30,831 nt of DNA. Source: CAZSMK01 sp964608095. Lineage in GTDB: Bacteria; Sumerlaeota; Sumerlaeia; MWCT01; JAGHBZ01. Shown here in pieces: positions 1 to 7,944 of this stretch. The stretch's first letter is position 1, and each line of letters starts with the position of its first letter. Made by a program: the position numbers and the translations under genes. Location: the NCBI GenBank assembly GCA_964608095.1, contig CAZSMK010000032.1, forward strand, positions 1-30,831. Reading direction: 5' to 3'. The notes beneath the pieces are model-generated. The model had not been told where the DNA came from. It was given only the letters and a program-made list of their open reading frames with translations, and searched no databases.

Positions 1-70
1 CTCAAACGACCCCCGGCGGGAGGGCATCAACAATAATCAAAAACCAGAATTTTCGGCTTGATCTTCTTAA

Positions 71-774
71 CTAAACCGTGATTTAAATGGTTGTTATCAA
101 CAGGTGGTAGTCATCCTTGACTCAAACGGTACTATGACATGTACGGGGATACGATAGGAAGAACCAGCCAGAGGCGGGATTTTGCCGACACATCAGACAA
201 ACGAATGACGCAGGTCGTCACCGGCGCGGTCACCGCCACGTACGATCCGCCACGGCGCACTTTCAGTCAAGACGCCTTTGGCAACGTCCTCTCAGGCTCT
301 TCGGACGGCTTCCACCTCACCACCAAACGCCACGACTCAGCCATCGGGCTGTATTACTTCTGCCAACGGTGGTATGAACCGGAGCTGGGTAGATTTTTAA
401 CAAGAGCACCTCTTCCACCCGCTTTAGAACACCCCTATGTTGTGACAAGTAATAATCCGACAACTTACATTGATCCTTTCGGTACATTCTTCTATAGATC
501 CAGGAGCGTAAGTGGTTGGTGTAATTGTATTTGTCTTGAACTCGCAGGATGTACATGCTGGGGTAAGGGATGTCCTTCTCCTCCACAATTTAAGCCCCCA
601 CCCTCAAAATATGATCCAATTTCGCCTTGTGCACCATTTAATGAGTTGGCTGGTACTATTGAAATGATGAAAAAGACACAAGAGCTTGAGCGGGACATAA
701 AAGAACACTGGGAGGATTTACCTGAGTATATGCCTCGTGGCTTTTGGTGCCCTAAAGAAGACCATGAGTATTAA
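71..774 (+). pseudogene. Rhs-repeat protein C-terminal remnant with variable tip
   Basis: The longest open stretch starts at the ATG at 139 (211 codons), but it has no visible ribosome binding site and begins inside a protein domain. It carries the Rhs-associated core signature: DAFGNV, then GLYYFCQRWYEPELGRFLT, then NNPTTYIDPFG. That core normally ends a protein of more than 1000 residues. After the DPFG motif come about 97 residues of unrelated, cysteine- and proline-rich sequence (C-N-C-I-C, then C-T-C-W-G-K-G-C), the position where Rhs proteins carry exchangeable toxin tips. Upstream, a different frame (71-136) reads QQVVVILDSNGT, the segment that normally sits just before the YYDMYGDTIG read from the ATG frame. 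A frameshift or small deletion near 128-137 is therefore likely, and there are stops further upstream. I read it as a decayed or displaced orphan Rhs tip. I do not recognise the tip's function. Confidence 0.6.
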
Positions 775-842
775 AGGTAATATGTTTTGTTTTTCATTGA
801 AGAGAAGATTATATAAAAGAAAAATCATTGGAGTTAAACGAA

Positions 843-1775
843 ATGAAGCCAAAAGAAAAAACAAAAAAATACCTATTTCGTCCTTTTACCTATATACTCC
901 TTATAACTCTGATTTGGCTTAGCCTATTTTATTTAATCTTAGTTCACTTTGGCGGTTTAGAATCAGAAAATCTCAGACTCAAACATTATAATAAGATGGG
1001 AAGACAGATCATCGAAATTCAACATAATCTAATATTGAATCGATTTGATGAAGCGCTCGAGGAATTATCAATCTTATGCAACGAAAAGGCGATTTCCAGG
1101 GAAGACAAGGAAAGAAACTTGTCCTCATTCTGGTATTCGGTCGGGACGTGTGGCTTTGAACCATCTTTCGACCTTACGGCTTCTCCGGGAATACGAGATG
1201 AATATCTCCTTAATTCACTTAGAACAACTTTTTATTACGATTACTTAACATCACATCTGATAGATATCAAAACGCTGATACCCGTAATAGATCAAGTATT
1301 TACCGAGAGAAAGAACAAAATTAATGCGTATGTTGTGCTTGCAGAGGAAATGGGCTACCGTGATCCGGCAAAATCAGAATACATGCTAAGACAGATTTCG
1401 ACGTTATCTCCATCTGAGTTCGAATCATTGATCTTGAGCGCAAAATTAACAATACTGCTTGCAAAGCAAGATTATGAGGGGATTATTGCACTCCGGCAGA
1501 AGGAAATTCCTGAGATTAAAGCAAATCTATCCACCGACTATCAAGTGTTCCTTGTATGTGAAATACTGGCACATGTGAAAGTGGGAGATATCCAAAGAGC
1601 TCAAGAGATTGGAAGACATTATTTGGAGATCGAGGCTATAAAAGAACCATCACTACGGGAAGCCGTAAATACATTGTTAGAACATGTTGATAAAGGAGAT
1701 ACCTGGGAAGAGATTGTTGGCGCATTTAGAAAGAGCTTAAAGGATTATGTTCAAAGATACAAGGATCAGCGTTGA
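843..1775 (+). CDS. Membrane-anchored helical protein, function unknown
   Basis: This encodes about 310 residues. I prefer the ATG at 843 over the TTG at 828 because GGAG at 830-833 sits 9 bases before it. A basic N-terminus (K-P-K-E-K-T-K-K) is followed by one hydrophobic helix at about residues 14-38, so it is probably an inner-membrane protein with a single N-terminal anchor. The rest is predicted helical and charged, with a pattern suggesting helix-turn-helix pairs as in TPR-like solenoids (for example LILNRFDEALEELSILC, then VGDIQRAQEIGRHYLEIEA). I recognise no catalytic motif. It follows the Rhs remnant by 68 bases, so an immunity or accessory role is conceivable but not shown. The DNA is visibly AT-rich compared with the genes after 3400. 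Confidence 0.6.
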   Translation: MKPKEKTKKYLFRPFTYILLITLIWLSLFYLILVHFGGLESENLRLKHYNKMGRQIIEIQHNLILNRFDEALEELSILCNEKAISREDKERNLSSFWYSVGTCGFEPSFDLTASPGIRDEYLLNSLRTTFYYDYLTSHLIDIKTLIPVIDQVFTERKNKINAYVVLAEEMGYRDPAKSEYMLRQISTLSPSEFESLILSAKLTILLAKQDYEGIIALRQKEIPEIKANLSTDYQVFLVCEILAHVKVGDIQRAQEIGRHYLEIEAIKEPSLREAVNTLLEHVDKGDTWEEIVGAFRKSLKDYVQRYKDQR

Positions 1776-1969
1776 GTGACGAGATCAGGTCCTTTATCTT
1801 TTCTTATTATATTGCGAGCGTAGACATCCTTACATATAATATGTACGCAGAGAATAAATCATCATATCTGAGATTAGGATTACTTATGTGGTTTACAGGC
1901 GTTGGTCTCTGGCTTGAAGACGTTGATCCTTTTGAGAAAATTGATGAACTTCTTGGGCCATGTCCATAG
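1772..1969 (+). CDS. Possible small ORF overlapping the preceding gene
   Basis: This 65-codon ORF starts at a TTG that overlaps the preceding stop in a TTGA arrangement, which would allow translational coupling. The product has a short hydrophobic centre (LRLGLLMWFTGVGLWL) and an acidic C-terminus (DVDPFEKIDELL). I recognise no family, there is no separate ribosome binding site, and the start codon is poor. It could be a real small membrane protein, the remnant of a longer gene, or chance. The stretch after it, 1970-2073, holds nothing I can identify. Confidence 0.2.
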   Translation: MSDEIRSFIFSYYIASVDILTYNMYAENKSSYLRLGLLMWFTGVGLWLEDVDPFEKIDELLGPCP

Positions 1970-2073
1970 GAAAACAAATAAATATAATAATTGATGTATG
2001 TCGAATCATGTTATTAAGTTGGTCCCGTACTTGTTCTGAGAAGAGTTGAATATTCAGATTATATATTTTAATT

Positions 2074-2724
2074 ATGAAAATCAGCAAAATACGGTATTAT
2101 TGGGTAATATTAGGGATTGTTATGTTTTTAATAATTGGAGTTTATTCTATCCATATACTTTGTGTAAGAAAGAAGATCATGTTGAGCTATAATAGGCTTC
2201 GTATGCTTGCGTCAGCATGTGAGACCTATTCTTTAGAATATGCGAATACACCTTTCCCGGATTGGTTATTTATTGACGATACACTCATTCAAGACTACTA
2301 TTTATCAACTGAATTTGGTAAAGAAGGTTTGGAAAGAATAGATGATTTCAAAAAATGGAGCTCCAATTTACGTTTCAGTAATCTGTATGATTATCTCATA
2401 GCGACTTCTACTCTCAAAAGGAAAGATATTATAAAACTTTTTGAGGATCCCTTTGATACAAAGATTAGATATGGGGTTTTTGGTATTAGCAAAGAATATA
2501 GTGGTAGGCAATATATTTTGCTTTCAAATGGTCCTAATAGGACAACAGATATTGATGAGAAAAAATTATTGAAATATGACAATGAAATGTTAATCCCCAC
2601 AATTATAAATAATATATATGACCCAACAAATGGACTAATGAGCAGGGGTGACATAATTTATGCACATTTTGTATGGAATGACTTACAAAACCGCTATAGC
2701 AAAGGTCCTCAAGTTTTGAAATGA
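2074..2724 (+). CDS. Degenerate pseudopilin-like protein
   Basis: This encodes 216 residues. A short basic N-terminus (MKISKIRYY) is followed by a hydrophobic helix at about residues 9-30. The typical prepilin cleavage and methylation motif (G-F-T-L-I-E) is absent. The rest nevertheless matches the layout of the GspG-like pseudopilin encoded at 7945-8592. After the helix comes RMLASACETYSLEYANT (compare RSISTAIESYMVDHNHY), later LLSNGPN (compare LKSFGPN), and near the end IYDPTNGLMSRGDII (compare IYDPTNGTVSWGDIV). I infer a diverged member of the same secreted or filament-associated family that is kept as a simple membrane-anchored protein and is unlikely to be processed by prepilin peptidase. 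It lies in the AT-rich stretch with other unknown membrane proteins. Confidence 0.55.
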   Translation: MKISKIRYYWVILGIVMFLIIGVYSIHILCVRKKIMLSYNRLRMLASACETYSLEYANTPFPDWLFIDDTLIQDYYLSTEFGKEGLERIDDFKKWSSNLRFSNLYDYLIATSTLKRKDIIKLFEDPFDTKIRYGVFGISKEYSGRQYILLSNGPNRTTDIDEKKLLKYDNEMLIPTIINNIYDPTNGLMSRGDIIYAHFVWNDLQNRYSKGPQVLK

Positions 2725-2835
2725 GGATGTCTTAAACTTAGTTGAAATTGAAAGGGCTCCACCGATTTGGTAGAGTGTTAGAATAAACTTCTATAGGATA
2801 TTAAAGAATGAAGACCCTGAATTAATTCGCCGCGA

Positions 2836-3333
2836 GTGACTAAAATTTGTGTTGTAGGGTTTAGTATTGGGTTTTTATTTCGGATAATCATCCCTTTATC
2901 AGCCTCACCAATTCGAAGCTCACAATCAGGATTTTACTTTTTGTTTACTATGGCTTTATTCATCGGTGGTATTGTTTTTTATTCTCTCTATCTTGGGGGT
3001 ATTCGAAAAAGAGGGGTATTTACAGCCGGGATATTGCTTTGCGCAATCAGTTTTGCGAATCTTTCTTTTATTGCTCATGAATCAACTTCATGGCTTTTTT
3101 ATATCAACCTCCTCATATTCTACATATTTTGTACAGCGTACGGTATTACTCTCAAGAGGAAGAAAGAAAATTCGATAATACAGAATATCGCTATAGGTTT
3201 TTCAATCCTTTTTGGTATTATTGGCATTGGCTTTTCAAGAAAACCCCTATTGATCAGTGTGCCTGTTGTTATATTTGTTCTTATCCCTGCAGTTTTTAAC
3301 TTTCTGCCCCAAAAACGATTACGAGGATTTTAG
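2836..3333 (+). CDS. Small polytopic membrane protein, function unknown
   Basis: This encodes 165 residues starting at GTG, with no strong ribosome binding site visible. Four to five hydrophobic helices can be seen: about residues 5-22, 32-52, 61-75, 85-103 and 115-155, the last probably two helices. Short basic loops (IRKRG, TLKRKKE) separate them, and the C-terminus is basic (PQKRLRGF). I recognise no family. Base composition is AT-rich like its left-hand neighbours. It converges on the leftward histidine kinase gene, 63 bases away. Confidence 0.5.
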   Translation: MTKICVVGFSIGFLFRIIIPLSASPIRSSQSGFYFLFTMALFIGGIVFYSLYLGGIRKRGVFTAGILLCAISFANLSFIAHESTSWLFYINLLIFYIFCTAYGITLKRKKENSIIQNIAIGFSILFGIIGIGFSRKPLLISVPVVIFVLIPAVFNFLPQKRLRGF

Positions 3334-3335
3334 CA

Positions 3336-3389
3336 GGGGCGTTTGGCTCGAGCGCCCCCAGCAACAGTTCGAAATAAAATTCATTTTAT
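3336..3389. terminator. Possible hairpins between convergent genes
   Basis: Two inverted repeats lie between the convergent stops at 3333 and 3397. GGGGCG (3336-3341) pairs with CGCCCC (3353-3358) across an 11-base loop. ATAAAAT (3374-3380) pairs with ATTTTAT (3383-3389). Neither is followed by a clean T run, so a bidirectional terminator is only a suggestion from position. Confidence 0.25.
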
Positions 3390-3396
3390 CGATTCC

Positions 3397-4848
3397 TTAT
3401 TCTTCGCTGTCGCTGCCTCTCGATGTAAAGTCCACAACAGGGAGAGGCGAGATGGTAAAGACAACACGGTCCGGAGAGAGGTTGTGTGCGTTTATCTCAA
3501 GACCGAGAACAGAACAGAGCGCCCTGGTTATGGGAAGCCCCAACCCATAGTGCCTGCCGGTCTTCGTTCGCGCAGAATCACCTCGCCAGAATCGTTCAAA
3601 CAGGTTGGACAAATCCGATTCAGCTATGAGCTCGCCTTTATTGATTATTTCGAGTCTGAGCGGCGCTTCTTCGCTATCCGAGGCGGTTCTGAGAATTACA
3701 GTACTTCCCTCTATGCCATATTCTACCGCATTGCCCAGAAGATTATTCAATATTATCTTCATCTTTTCTCTATCGACAAATACGTGGAGCGAGTCATCGA
3801 TCTGGTTGTCGATCTTTATATTTTTCTCTTTTGCATGATGCCCGATTATGTCACGACTTTCTTCAGCGATTTTTCGCAACGAAACCTTTTCCTTTTTCAC
3901 CTGTAGTTGCTCGCTATCAATCTTTGCGAGAATAAGAAGGTTTTCCATCATTTGTTCTGTTTGGAGGAGTATTTCATGCGCGTCTTTAATGGTGTGGCGA
4001 TATTCATCTTCAGAGCGCGGTTTGAGCAAAGCGATCTCCAGAATTGATTGTAAGCCTGCGAGCGGAGTTCTCAGTTCGTGAGCCACATCGGCGGTGAGCT
4101 GGCGTTCGCGTTGAAACGCCCGCTCAATTCGTTCAAGCAGACTATTGGTGGCATCCACCAGGGGTTTTAATTCCTTGTGTCGCGCCTGCGTAAAGCGAAA
4201 ATCGAGTTTCTGAGCGGACACTTTATCAAGGTCGTGAGAGAGGCGTTTAACGGGACGAAGTGTCTGATGCGAGATGAATAATGCAGCAAGAAGCATGAAC
4301 AATAACGCAAGGGCAAAGATTTCAGCGGTATATTTCACCAACCCTTCGAGTCGATACTCGACATTGCGCCGGTCAAGGGCAAGCAGCAGCAGCATTTCCA
4401 TTCTGCATGATTCTTGCTCCTCAGCCTGGACACAGAACCGCCAGGAAATGGCACGTAGACTCTCATCTTCGATTTCGGCGTTCCAGAACACGCGAGTAGA
4501 CTCCGACTCACTCCCAATGACTTTATCGGACATCGGAAATATTTTGCCTTCGAGTTCATTCGAGCGGGCAATGAGATTGCTCGTAGTTAAATCCACGATT
4601 TGAAAATATTCATTATCCTCACGAGTAATGCGAAAAATCTTCTGCACGCTCGAGTCGGTTAAGGAACCTTCGGGCGATATCTCGACATTCGAAATGACGT
4701 TCTCCGCCGCCTCCATCAACCGTTCATCCAGCTGCTCATACAGGGTTTTATGAGCCTTGTAATAAATAATCCCCCACATAGCAGTATAGGCGATAATCTG
4801 GATTAAAAAGTACCAGAATAAAAGCGTTCGTTTCATTGATTGCATCAT
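3397..4848 (-). CDS. Sensor histidine kinase
   Basis: This 483-residue membrane kinase has a transmembrane helix at about residues 8-28, an extracytoplasmic sensor region to about 168, and a second helix at about 172-192. A HAMP linker follows (LRPVKRLSHDLDKVSAQKLD). The HisKA domain has the phospho-acceptor His257 in VAHELRTPLAGL. The ATPase domain shows the N box (LNNLLGNAVEYG), the F box (FERFWRGD) and a glycine box (HYGLGLPITRAL). The layout resembles metal- and envelope-stress kinases such as CusS and QseC. It would autophosphorylate and pass phosphate to a response regulator, but none is encoded here. It lies 12 bases downstream of the metallophosphoesterase gene and is presumably co-transcribed with it. 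The sensed signal is unknown. Confidence 0.9.
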   Translation of the reverse strand: MMQSMKRTLLFWYFLIQIIAYTAMWGIIYYKAHKTLYEQLDERLMEAAENVISNVEISPEGSLTDSSVQKIFRITREDNEYFQIVDLTTSNLIARSNELEGKIFPMSDKVIGSESESTRVFWNAEIEDESLRAISWRFCVQAEEQESCRMEMLLLLALDRRNVEYRLEGLVKYTAEIFALALLFMLLAALFISHQTLRPVKRLSHDLDKVSAQKLDFRFTQARHKELKPLVDATNSLLERIERAFQRERQLTADVAHELRTPLAGLQSILEIALLKPRSEDEYRHTIKDAHEILLQTEQMMENLLILAKIDSEQLQVKKEKVSLRKIAEESRDIIGHHAKEKNIKIDNQIDDSLHVFVDREKMKIILNNLLGNAVEYGIEGSTVILRTASDSEEAPLRLEIINKGELIAESDLSNLFERFWRGDSARTKTGRHYGLGLPITRALCSVLGLEINAHNLSPDRVVFTISPLPVVDFTSRGSDSEE

Positions 4849-4860
4849 TGCCCCATCTTC

Positions 4861-5793
4861 CTATTGGTCACAGAAATAAACTATATCTTTTACCTTGTTC
4901 GGGTGTATTTCATGAAGCACAAAGTTGTAGCGCTCGATTATTTCGGGATCGTGCTGGTGAAAATTACCACCGGCGCCCGCCGTAATCATGTAGGTCACTC
5001 CTTTATAGTCTTTTCGGCAGTAACCGTGAATATGTCCACAAAAAACTCGCGAAATAAGTCGCGCATTACGGCTCACGAGCCCGGTAAATTCTTCCGCGTT
5101 AAGTTTAAAGCAATGGTGGTTCCAGGGTCCTTTAGGCGGGACATGCAAAAAGAGAAAATGACGTTTCTGCGGAACAAGAAGCGCTGCAAGATGTTCAATC
5201 TGTTCCGCGGCAAGTCCTTTCTGCACGATATGGCTCCCATTGTTTGATGGTAAATGGACAAACGGATTACGCGCCTTGAAATTTACCTGCTCATTTGAGT
5301 TCAATACGATGAAACGGTTTATGCCGATATCGAAAAAAAAGTTGGTGGAGCCAAAGAGGTAAGAGAAAAGAGTATAGCCGTCGCCTTTGAGGTCGTGATT
5401 ACCCGGGACAAGGAGTAGGGGGATGTCGATTTCTTTAATGGTATCAATCAAGCGGCGGTAATTACCGACCGTACCCGAGCGCACCGCATCGCCCGTTATC
5501 ATTATAAAATCAGGATGTTTTGTTGCCGCTTCCTTTAATACTTTCTCGAAAATACCGTTCTGCTTTCCTGAATCGCCCAACGTCGCAAAGGTAAATGAAT
5601 CGCGCGTACCCAACTTCTCCTTTATCTTGCGCGCCATTTGAGAGTTAATGCCCGGCTTTATATCATGGAAGACCGACTCAAGAAAATCGAGTTGGAGGTG
5701 CTCTTTTTTAGGCAAACGCCGCAGCCCGGGTAGCCCATACATTCCAAAACGGTGCGACATTTTCGTTATCCCTGTTTTTACTGTTTGATGCAT
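4861..5793 (-). CDS. Calcineurin-like metallophosphoesterase
   Basis: This 310-residue protein has no signal peptide. The two-metal phosphoesterase motifs appear in order: LGDSG, ITGDAV, PGNHD, a lone histidine in FLHVPP, and CGHIHG. Motif I is GDxG rather than DxH, as in the purple-acid-phosphatase-like branch, so the substrate cannot be read from sequence; phosphomonoesters or cyclic nucleotides are possible. About 60 residues precede the catalytic core and match nothing I know. The gene is first in a leftward pair with the histidine kinase and diverges from the C25 peptidase gene across 95 bases. Confidence 0.85.
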   Translation of the reverse strand: MHQTVKTGITKMSHRFGMYGLPGLRRLPKKEHLQLDFLESVFHDIKPGINSQMARKIKEKLGTRDSFTFATLGDSGKQNGIFEKVLKEAATKHPDFIMITGDAVRSGTVGNYRRLIDTIKEIDIPLLLVPGNHDLKGDGYTLFSYLFGSTNFFFDIGINRFIVLNSNEQVNFKARNPFVHLPSNNGSHIVQKGLAAEQIEHLAALLVPQKRHFLFLHVPPKGPWNHHCFKLNAEEFTGLVSRNARLISRVFCGHIHGYCRKDYKGVTYMITAGAGGNFHQHDPEIIERYNFVLHEIHPNKVKDIVYFCDQ

Positions 5794-5805
5794 AAAGGAT
5801 CTCGG

Positions 5806-5827
5806 TTACACTTAATGTGTTACACTT
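5806..5827. repeat. Direct repeat TTACACTT in a divergent promoter region
   Basis: TTACACTT occurs at 5806-5813 and again at 5820-5827, a 14-base period, and ACAC-TTAAT-GTGT forms an inverted repeat across the gap. It sits in the 95-base space between the divergent metallophosphoesterase and C25 peptidase genes, where an operator is expected. A regulator is not identifiable, and the repeat may be chance. Confidence 0.3.
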
Positions 5828-5888
5828 TATCGTATCAAAGATGAAGATTTGATGAGAAAACCAACATGAAAGGTTCTATACTGTCTGC

Positions 5889-7883
5889 ATGAATGCTCTG
5901 GAACGTATAGGATTGGCTTTTTGCGTATTGAGCCTTTATGTCCTGCCCTGCCGTGGTGATGTCCACGTTCGAATGAACGAAAACCATCTCGAGATTTCTT
6001 ATGTATCGTCCGAACCGGAGCGTTGCCCTTTACCACTGAAAACATCGAATCCCTATGGTAATGGCCTGTCCATGGTGAAGAAAGCCACAGCAGGGAGACC
6101 TGCCGTTCCTGTTCTTAAAGCCACCATTGTCCTCCCGCCGGATTGCGACCCGGCTTCTGTAAAGGTGTCGAACGCTGATTGTTCCTTATCCGCTCGAGCC
6201 TGTAAAGTCCTGATAAAGCCGGCGCGACGAGCTGTCCCTCTCGACAGGGTTTTCAACCTGGTTCCGCCTGAAAGAACGAACCACAACAATCCTCAAGACC
6301 CGTTTCCTCCTTCTCCTTTCCGAATCGTAGGATGCGGCAAAGCCGGACCATATAAGATTCTAATGTTCGAGATTGCGCCTTATCAGTATTACGAACGAAG
6401 TGGAACGCTAAGGCGGATAACAAAGGGCGGATTCAGGATTTCGTTTCGCCGACAACAACCGCCTATCCAAATAGTTGCTCGCACGTATATTTCATCCATG
6501 AAATCAGTTCTTCGCACGAACGTTGTCAATCCCGAGATGCTGGATAACTACGCTCCTTTTTTGGAGACATCGTCAGATGCGGATACGGTTGATTATGTAA
6601 TTCTGACGACGAGCTCTTTCGTAAGCCAGAGCCGGATTCTCGATGATTTTATCAATCACCGGTCGGCTCAGGGATTGAGGGTGCGTGTGGTTACCGAGGC
6701 GGATTTTCATAACCAGCCATGCCAGCCGCCGCACGCGACTGAAGAAAAGGTGCGCGCATGGCTCCAGGACAACTATCTCGAGTCAGGACTCCGCTATGTA
6801 CTCATAATAGCGGATCCACGCGCAAGTTATGGTCAGATTCCTATGAAACAGGTTTTTCCGCGGCTTGGATCAAGCGAATATACTGATATAGACAGGTGCC
6901 ACACCGACTATTATTATGCGGATCTTACCGGGAACTGGGACATTGACGGGGATCTTTTATACGGTGAATATTTCGGCGACAGAGGTGCGGGCGGTGTAGA
7001 CTTTTTCCCGGAGGTTGTCGTGGGCAGAATTCCCTGGTTCGGGTCAGTTGACGAGGTGGATAATGTGCTCAGAAAAATAATCGAGTACGAAACGGTGGAG
7101 GACATCCCGGCGTGGCGAAAACGAGCGCTCTTACCAGCGGCAATCGCGTTCTATGAAAACCAGGTCGAGGTCGGCTCACCCGGGCTTGACGGCGCTGAGT
7201 TTGCCTGTCAGTTGAGCGACAATGTCCTTTCACCCCTTGCAATCGGCTCATTTAGCCTGTTTGAAAAGGCGGGCATTCGGCCTTCTCCCTATATATGCGA
7301 TTCCAGCCTTACCGCCGCCCATTTACTCGACGAATGGCAGAACGGATATGGCATGGTTTGTCTTTTTGGTCATGGTTCCTTTTACGGAATTTACCGTACG
7401 GTATGGAATTACGACGACGGCGACAGTATACCGGAATCGGGTGAATATTCTCTCCCTGTATTTCTCGAGTCGTCGGATACCGCCTTGTTGAACGACGCAT
7501 ACCCTTCACAGGTATTTCTTGCGGCATGCAATAACGCCATGATCGGGTATCCGAGCAGTCTTGCCTTCTCCCTGTTACGGCATGGCGGTGTAAACGTAAT
7601 AGCCGCCACGGCTCCCGCATTCGGCGAGATTGGTTCGTGGCATCCCTATTTGAACACTTCCGAAGCCTTGACCATTGCGTATTGTTATTTTGAACAGGTG
7701 TTGCAAAGTGGGAATACTACCGGCGAAGCGTTCTATGGGGTGAAATCTTCACTCGGTTGCGATCTCGAGGAAGATGACTGGCATAACCTGATGGCGTTCA
7801 ATCTATTCGGCGACCCCGCACTGGTGAGTGTTCCATGGGATACATACACTTCAGCTGACTCCGGCTGGACTCTCTATAGATAG
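5889..7883 (+). CDS. Secreted C25 (gingipain-like) cysteine peptidase
   Basis: This encodes 664 residues. The N-terminus looks like a signal peptide (hydrophobic LGLAFCVLSLYVLP-type core, residues 7-20, before CRGDV). A propeptide-like beta-rich region runs to about residue 225. The catalytic domain starts with DYVILTTSSF, a hallmark of the C25 family. His495 in LFGHGSFYG and Cys547 in FLAACNNAMIG match the catalytic dyad, and the domain ends with the usual NLFGDPALV. The protein stops about 17 residues later (SGWTLYR), so it lacks the C-terminal sorting domain that sends gingipains through the type IX system. It is probably exported by Sec and then acts in the periplasm or outside. Specificity for Arg or Lys cannot be read. 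It converges on a pseudopilin gene. Confidence 0.85.
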   Translation: MNALERIGLAFCVLSLYVLPCRGDVHVRMNENHLEISYVSSEPERCPLPLKTSNPYGNGLSMVKKATAGRPAVPVLKATIVLPPDCDPASVKVSNADCSLSARACKVLIKPARRAVPLDRVFNLVPPERTNHNNPQDPFPPSPFRIVGCGKAGPYKILMFEIAPYQYYERSGTLRRITKGGFRISFRRQQPPIQIVARTYISSMKSVLRTNVVNPEMLDNYAPFLETSSDADTVDYVILTTSSFVSQSRILDDFINHRSAQGLRVRVVTEADFHNQPCQPPHATEEKVRAWLQDNYLESGLRYVLIIADPRASYGQIPMKQVFPRLGSSEYTDIDRCHTDYYYADLTGNWDIDGDLLYGEYFGDRGAGGVDFFPEVVVGRIPWFGSVDEVDNVLRKIIEYETVEDIPAWRKRALLPAAIAFYENQVEVGSPGLDGAEFACQLSDNVLSPLAIGSFSLFEKAGIRPSPYICDSSLTAAHLLDEWQNGYGMVCLFGHGSFYGIYRTVWNYDDGDSIPESGEYSLPVFLESSDTALLNDAYPSQVFLAACNNAMIGYPSSLAFSLLRHGGVNVIAATAPAFGEIGSWHPYLNTSEALTIAYCYFEQVLQSGNTTGEAFYGVKSSLGCDLEEDDWHNLMAFNLFGDPALVSVPWDTYTSADSGWTLYR

Positions 7884-7890
7884 AAGAAAG

Positions 7891-7919
7891 CCGTTCACCC
7901 TCAGCGCCCGGGTGATCGG
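7891..7919 (-). terminator. Hairpin terminator between convergent genes
   Basis: CCGTTCACCC (7891-7900) pairs with GGGTGATCGG (7910-7919), 9 of 10 positions, around a 9-base loop. Read leftward, the stem is followed by a T-rich tract (CTTTCTTCTATCT), which fits a terminator for the pseudopilin gene. It may also end the rightward peptidase transcript, whose stop is 8 bases away. Confidence 0.5.
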
Positions 7920-7944
7920 TCAAAAACAGTTATAGAGAAAAAAC

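Noticed and set aside
2720..2773. Short frame reading NEDVLNLVEIERAPPIW then stop, which looks like the tail of a transposase
   Set aside because: Only 17 codons, with no upstream continuation, terminal inverted repeats or target duplication seen; too little to call an insertion-sequence remnant.
3343..3906. Rightward 187-codon ORF opposite the histidine kinase C-terminus
   Set aside because: It overlaps the kinase ATPase domain on the other strand and has no domain of its own.
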